Shown piece after piece: positions 6,223 to 7,453 of a DNA stretch of 7,453 nt. The DNA is from Cycloclasticus sp. (GTDB lineage Bacteria; Pseudomonadota; Gammaproteobacteria; Methylococcales; Cycloclasticaceae): NCBI GenBank assembly GCA_018066825.1, contig JAGPVU010000161.1, forward strand, positions 1 to 7,453, written 5' to 3'. Both the position numbers and the translations under genes were made by a program. The number at the start of each line of letters is the position of its first letter. Within the stretch, counting starts at the first letter, position 1. The notes below the pieces were generated by a model. The model did no database searches and was not told where the DNA came from. It worked only from the letters and a program-made list of their open reading frames with translations.

Positions 6223-7453
6223 ATTAATCGCTCACACACACATTTATTTCTTGGCTTAGCCCTTTTATTAAGCCCTATCCTGTCTTTTGCCTACAGTGAT
6301 TCACAGTGGGATTGTAGGCTTGCTAGTGATGGCAGCACGTGGGATTGTTCCGCATCTACAAAGCCGATTGCTAAAACACCCAGCGCCAGTAAACCAAATG
6401 ATAGCGCTAGCAATAAAACTATCGTTGCTGAACCTGCGGTCAAAAAGGTCGGCTCTCCGCCGGTACCTCGGGTACAACTGGCGAATAGGCCTGCGACTAA
6501 ACAAAGCAAATTGCTTATTAACAAAACACCTACCGCTACAAGCAATGGTTCATGGGACTGTCAAGCCGGCGCTAATGGGGTATGGGATTGCACCCAAACA
6601 GCGGGCAGCACAACAAGCCCTAGCAATGCTCAACTCGCCTCGCGCGGTGAAGACTCTGCCATCGCTCACACAACCTCAGACCGCCTTCGAAATGACGCTT
6701 TATTTCAACAAATGGTCAACCAGTTAGCCGTTGATCCGTGGGATACCTGTGAAGTAACCACCGACTCACTGCGCAATAGCCGAACCGAAATTCAACAAAA
6801 CCGATTAAACGCCAACGTTGATATTCAAGCCGATTATGCCGAATTAGTCGGTAAAAATGACGCTAAATTTAGCGGTGATGTTGCTGTGACTCGGGCCGAC
6901 CAATTAATAACGGCTGATCAAGTAAGCTTTCAAAACAAACAAGGTATCGCCACCGCATCAGGCGATGTGTTTTATCAAGAGAAGGGCTTTGCGCTTCACA
7001 GTGATCAAGCACAACTCCAGTTAAATCAAGACACCGGACAATTTAAAAACAATCAATTCATTCTAGAAAACACCCACGCACGTGGCACCACCCAATCGAC
7101 TGAACTGATCAATAGAAACATTACTCGGTCAACGAACGTTAGCTACACGACTTGCGCACCGAGCAAGACTGACTGGGAATTACACGCACGAACACTTGAA
7201 TTAAACAATGAAACCGGTCGAGGCACAGGGCGTGATGTTTGGGTCGAAGTTTTTGATCTGCCTGTGCTGTACACCCCATACATTAGCTTTCCGATCGACG
7301 ATCGACGTCAATCGGGCGTATTAGCCCCAACGTTTGGTAGTTCCGATACCACCGGCGTCGATATTGCCGTGCCTTATTACTGGAATATATCGCCTGATTA
7401 CGATGCCACCATTACGCCACGCATTATGAGTGACCGTGGTCTTATGCTAGGCG
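6223..7453 (+). CDS. lptD: LPS-assembly protein LptD, N-terminal half (3' truncated by the window edge)
   Basis: LptD with LptE forms the outer-membrane translocon that inserts lipopolysaccharide into the outer leaflet. About 410 codons are present, with no stop before the edge. From the proposed ATT start: a signal peptide (NRSHTH, then hydrophobic HLFLGLALLLSPILSFA, probable cut before YSD); a low-complexity region with two WDC-pair modules (29-42 and 111-123); a conserved Cys176 in PWDTC; an LptA-like periplasmic beta-jellyroll (about 194-330) containing Cys311 in YTTCAPS; and the beginning of the barrel domain, with PVLYTPYISFPIDDRRQSG (347-365) and PYYWNISPDYDATITP, which are near-identical to LptD of Pseudomonas and E. 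coli. Cys176 and Cys311 probably take part in the essential disulfides with C-terminal cysteines beyond the window. No ATG, GTG or TTG exists in frame between the TGA at 6193 and TTG 6511, so the start is inferred; identity is secure. Confidence 0.93.
   Translation, partial: MNRSHTHLFLGLALLLSPILSFAYSDSQWDCRLASDGSTWDCSASTKPIAKTPSASKPNDSASNKTIVAEPAVKKVGSPPVPRVQLANRPATKQSKLLINKTPTATSNGSWDCQAGANGVWDCTQTAGSTTSPSNAQLASRGEDSAIAHTTSDRLRNDALFQQMVNQLAVDPWDTCEVTTDSLRNSRTEIQQNRLNANVDIQADYAELVGKNDAKFSGDVAVTRADQLITADQVSFQNKQGIATASGDVFYQEKGFALHSDQAQLQLNQDTGQFKNNQFILENTHARGTTQSTELINRNITRSTNVSYTTCAPSKTDWELHARTLELNNETGRGTGRDVWVEVFDLPVLYTPYISFPIDDRRQSGVLAPTFGSSDTTGVDIAVPYYWNISPDYDATITPRIMSDRGLMLG
6307..6348 (+). 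repeat. First WDC-pair module in LptD
   Basis: The encoded WDCRLASDGSTWDC (residues 29-42) has two Trp-Asp-Cys triplets 11 residues apart around a turn-like DGS, directly after the signal peptide. Pseudomonas LptD has one similar YDC...WNC pair at the same place. Confidence 0.7.
6553..6591 (+). repeat. Second WDC-pair module in LptD
   Basis: The encoded WDCQAGANGVWDC (residues 111-123) repeats the first module with a 10-residue period. The copies share W-D-C, an Ala near the third position after Cys, and a Gly before the second W-D-C. A Pro/Ala/Lys/Ser/Thr-rich linker of about 68 residues separates them. Codon choice differs between the copies, so the duplication is not recent. Confidence 0.7.

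Noticed and set aside
6232..6242. CA-dinucleotide run near the lptD start as a phase-variable repeat
   Set aside because: The run is only about five CA units. A length change would shift the lptD frame, but at this length slippage is unlikely to matter, and lptD is expected to be essential.
6287..6727. A 146-codon plus-strand open frame over the lptD N-terminal region, and two minus-strand frames across 6291-6545
   Set aside because: They are out of phase with the frame that encodes the signal peptide, the WDC modules and the continuous LptD sequence, and their translations show no recognisable domain.

Overview
This is an ordinary chromosomal cell-envelope region of a gammaproteobacterium with moderate GC. 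The evidence is the block rlpA - D,D-carboxypeptidase - D-amino-acid aminotransferase - ybeD - lipB - lipA, facing an amgK-murU pair that diverges from lptD. The anomeric MurNAc salvage genes amgK/murU beside lptD, and an LptD resembling the Pseudomonas protein, suggest a Pseudomonas-related or marine lineage (Pseudomonadales, Cellvibrionales or Oceanospirillales type) rather than an enteric one. I cannot name a genus. No mobile element, CRISPR array, tRNA, rRNA or sign of recent transfer was seen.

Layout, plus strand 1-4400: the 3' end of rlpA (septal-ring lytic transglycosylase, SPOR domain), then a short gap with a likely promoter. A tightly packed run follows: dacA-type carboxypeptidase, dat, ybeD, lipB, lipA. 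dat/ybeD and ybeD/lipB overlap by 4 bases each, dat has a strong ribosome binding site 14 bases past the dacA stop, and lipA begins 27 bases after lipB. This is probably one operon joining peptidoglycan stem-peptide/D-amino-acid metabolism to lipoate biosynthesis.

Layout, minus strand 6077-4390: amgK then murU, translationally coupled by a TTGA overlap and ending tail-to-tail inside the end of lipA (11-bp overlap). Together they turn recovered MurNAc into UDP-MurNAc, bypassing the de novo MurA/MurB steps.

Layout, 6078-7453: a 145-bp divergent spacer, then the first ~410 codons of lptD, the outer-membrane LPS assembly translocon, cut by the window edge. The lptD frame has no ATG, GTG or TTG where the start should be; an ATT codon with a well-placed Shine-Dalgarno and a good signal peptide is the best candidate. 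The mature N-terminus carries two copies of a Trp-Asp-Cys pair module. These two points are the most unusual things here. I found no previously undescribed multi-gene system, and every gene belongs to a known family.
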